DNA from: JAOEGB01 sp041262585 | Lineage (GTDB): Bacteria > Actinomycetota > Actinomycetes > Streptosporangiales > Streptosporangiaceae | NCBI RefSeq assembly: GCF_041262585.1 | Contig: NZ_JBGCBZ010000016.1 | Location: 132,621 to 196,620, forward strand | DNA length: 64,000 nt | Direction: 5' to 3' | Shown: positions 63,197 to 64,000 of the stretch, piece after piece | Position numbering within the stretch: the stretch's first letter is position 1 | How the letters are laid out: each line of letters starts with the position of its first letter | The notes under the pieces: generated by a model | What the model saw: only the letters and a program-made list of their open reading frames with translations | The model's database searches: none | Told to the model about the DNA's origin: nothing | Program-made: the position numbers and the translations under genes

Positions 63197-63231
63197 TGTC
63201 CTTTTCCGGCTTGTCCTTTTCCGGGTTGTCC
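63197..63231 (-). repeat. 15-bp tandem repeat that duplicates the sepF ribosome site
   Basis: TGTCCTTTTCCGGCT and TGTCCTTTTCCGGGT stand in tandem, followed by a partial third TGTCC. On the coding strand each unit supplies CGGAAAAGGACA, so the Shine-Dalgarno-like AAAAGGA exists twice, 15 bases apart. Confidence 0.75.
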
Positions 63232-63241
63232 CGATACGTGG

Positions 63242-64000
63242 GACGGTAACTGACGATTCAGCGGAACCCCGGCGACACGCCCGATCATTTAATTGATTTT
63301 GGCTGGAGAATATAGAGGTCGAGTATGTGGGTCTACATCGTGGATTGCTTGACTCTTCAAGAGTAACCCGCCCGCCGTCTACCCCGGCGGAACTGCCTAA
63401 AACGACTTCTCTGCACCTCCCGCCGGTGGCGGTCGATCGGGCTGCGGACGACATGGCCAGCGACCTGTCCGCGGGCGCGGTGGCCGCTGTCCGTAGGCAC
63501 GGCGTCGGGCGGGTGCTCCGGCCGGCCGTGACAGTTGCGGTCCGGTGAAGCCGCGTTCGCGGCCCTTCGCGGGCGCGGTGGTCTCTGGCATGGTCTTACG
63601 CCGGCCTCCGCACCCACCCGCCCCCGCGCCAACTCTCCCGCCATACTTACTCAACCCCGCACGCATCGAGCCTCTGCAACGCTTGAGGACTAGCGGCCCC
63701 GCAGTGCGATTTCCACCTGCCGGGGAACCCGCAAACTCCCAAACTGGCCGGATCATCGTCTTGACGTGAGTCCAGCGCGCCATGGCTCCCAGCCACACAA
63801 TCGACCCGTACAACGACGACGACAAGATGGCCCAGCCGAGACTGGAGGCGGCCATGCCGGCACCGGCTCGCCGTGCTCGTGAGCACTGTCAACGACGCTC
63901 GAATCCTGGATCTGGCCCACATCTCGTGATCATCACGACCCCCTGTGAGCATCACGTCGTGAGGAGCACGCGCTTGCGAAGCAGGTCGAAGGTGGCGCGG
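63242..64000. other. Stretch with no supportable gene
   Basis: The last 760 bases contain no frame with good start, ribosome site and family likeness. A slightly AT-rich part at 63280-63360 should hold the sepF-like promoter. Near the end, CGTGATCATCACG (63925-63937) is an almost perfect palindrome, and from 64000 down to 63952 on the minus strand a frame ends RKRVLLTT-stop. That could be the tail of a gene beyond the window, but 16 codons are too few to judge. Confidence 0.5.

Noticed and set aside
63952..64000. C-terminal tail of a gene beyond the window end (RATFDLLRKRVLLTT)
   Set aside because: Only about 16 codons; it looks protein-like but cannot be assigned or trusted.

Overview
The window is about 72% GC chromosomal DNA from an actinomycete. 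Several small actinobacterial families point that way (DUF3027, DUF2530, DUF3263, DUF1707, a stand-alone SepF-like protein, tandem dynamin-like GTPases), as do the many GTG/TTG starts and an XPB helicase paired with its associated protein. Overall gene content and style suggest a filamentous group such as Streptosporangiales, but that rank is inference. I see no tRNA, rRNA, CRISPR array, prophage or intact insertion sequence. Most of the window is ordinary, conserved, compact chromosome.

Layout. 1-6.4 kb: end of homogentisate dioxygenase, an L,D-transpeptidase, and a membrane-dynamics block (NfeD, SPFH/stomatin, and two convergent dynamin-like GTPases). 6.5-11.2 kb: an accessory patch with a decayed two-component pair, an intact OmpR-type regulator, an L-2-hydroxyglutarate oxidase, a broken DUF222/HNH (13E12-type) gene, and a divergent intergenic region carrying two different DNA-damage promoters. 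11.2-19.1 kb: large multi-membrane protein, CBS protein, secreted beta-propeller-like protein, aldo/keto reductase, ThpR, MFS pump and MarR regulator. 19.1-34.5 kb: purine/uracil-type permease, DUF2530, a 999-residue Bergerat-fold ATPase, DUF3027, MFS, a cold-shock protein with extension, and a helicase block (XPB-associated protein, XPB, HelD-like).

34.5-35.3 kb holds three gene scraps. 35.3-40.5 kb: CutA, GroEL under two CIRCE operators, CspA, then a threonine-synthase-like enzyme plus a CysO-like sulfur carrier behind a SAM-I riboswitch, and an ECF-type sigma factor. 40.5-47.5 kb: trehalose synthesis (otsA, otsB), MFS, SAM hydrolase, and a DUF35/thiolase pair. 47.6-53.3 kb: a complete dipeptide-type ABC importer. 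53.7-56 kb: a Wzm/Wzt-like exporter and a YbhB-family protein. 56-63.2 kb: a truncated gene behind an SOS-like box, an unusual Ala-rich secreted protein, DUF1707 protein, PlsX, ArgS, an unknown membrane protein and a SepF paralogue. The last 0.8 kb shows no supportable gene.

The most interesting signal is at 38.0-39.8 kb. A protein annotated by family as threonine synthase is preceded by a well-matching SAM-I riboswitch and followed by a CysO-like sulfur carrier ending in Gly-Gly. That combination fits methionine/homocysteine synthesis from O-phosphohomoserine with a protein-bound thiocarboxylate better than threonine synthesis. The second notable signal is DNA-damage control of DUF222-type genes: a promoter matching the RecA-NDp consensus at 10509-10531, a LexA-type box at 10811-10826, and a one-mismatch LexA-type box at 56028-56043.
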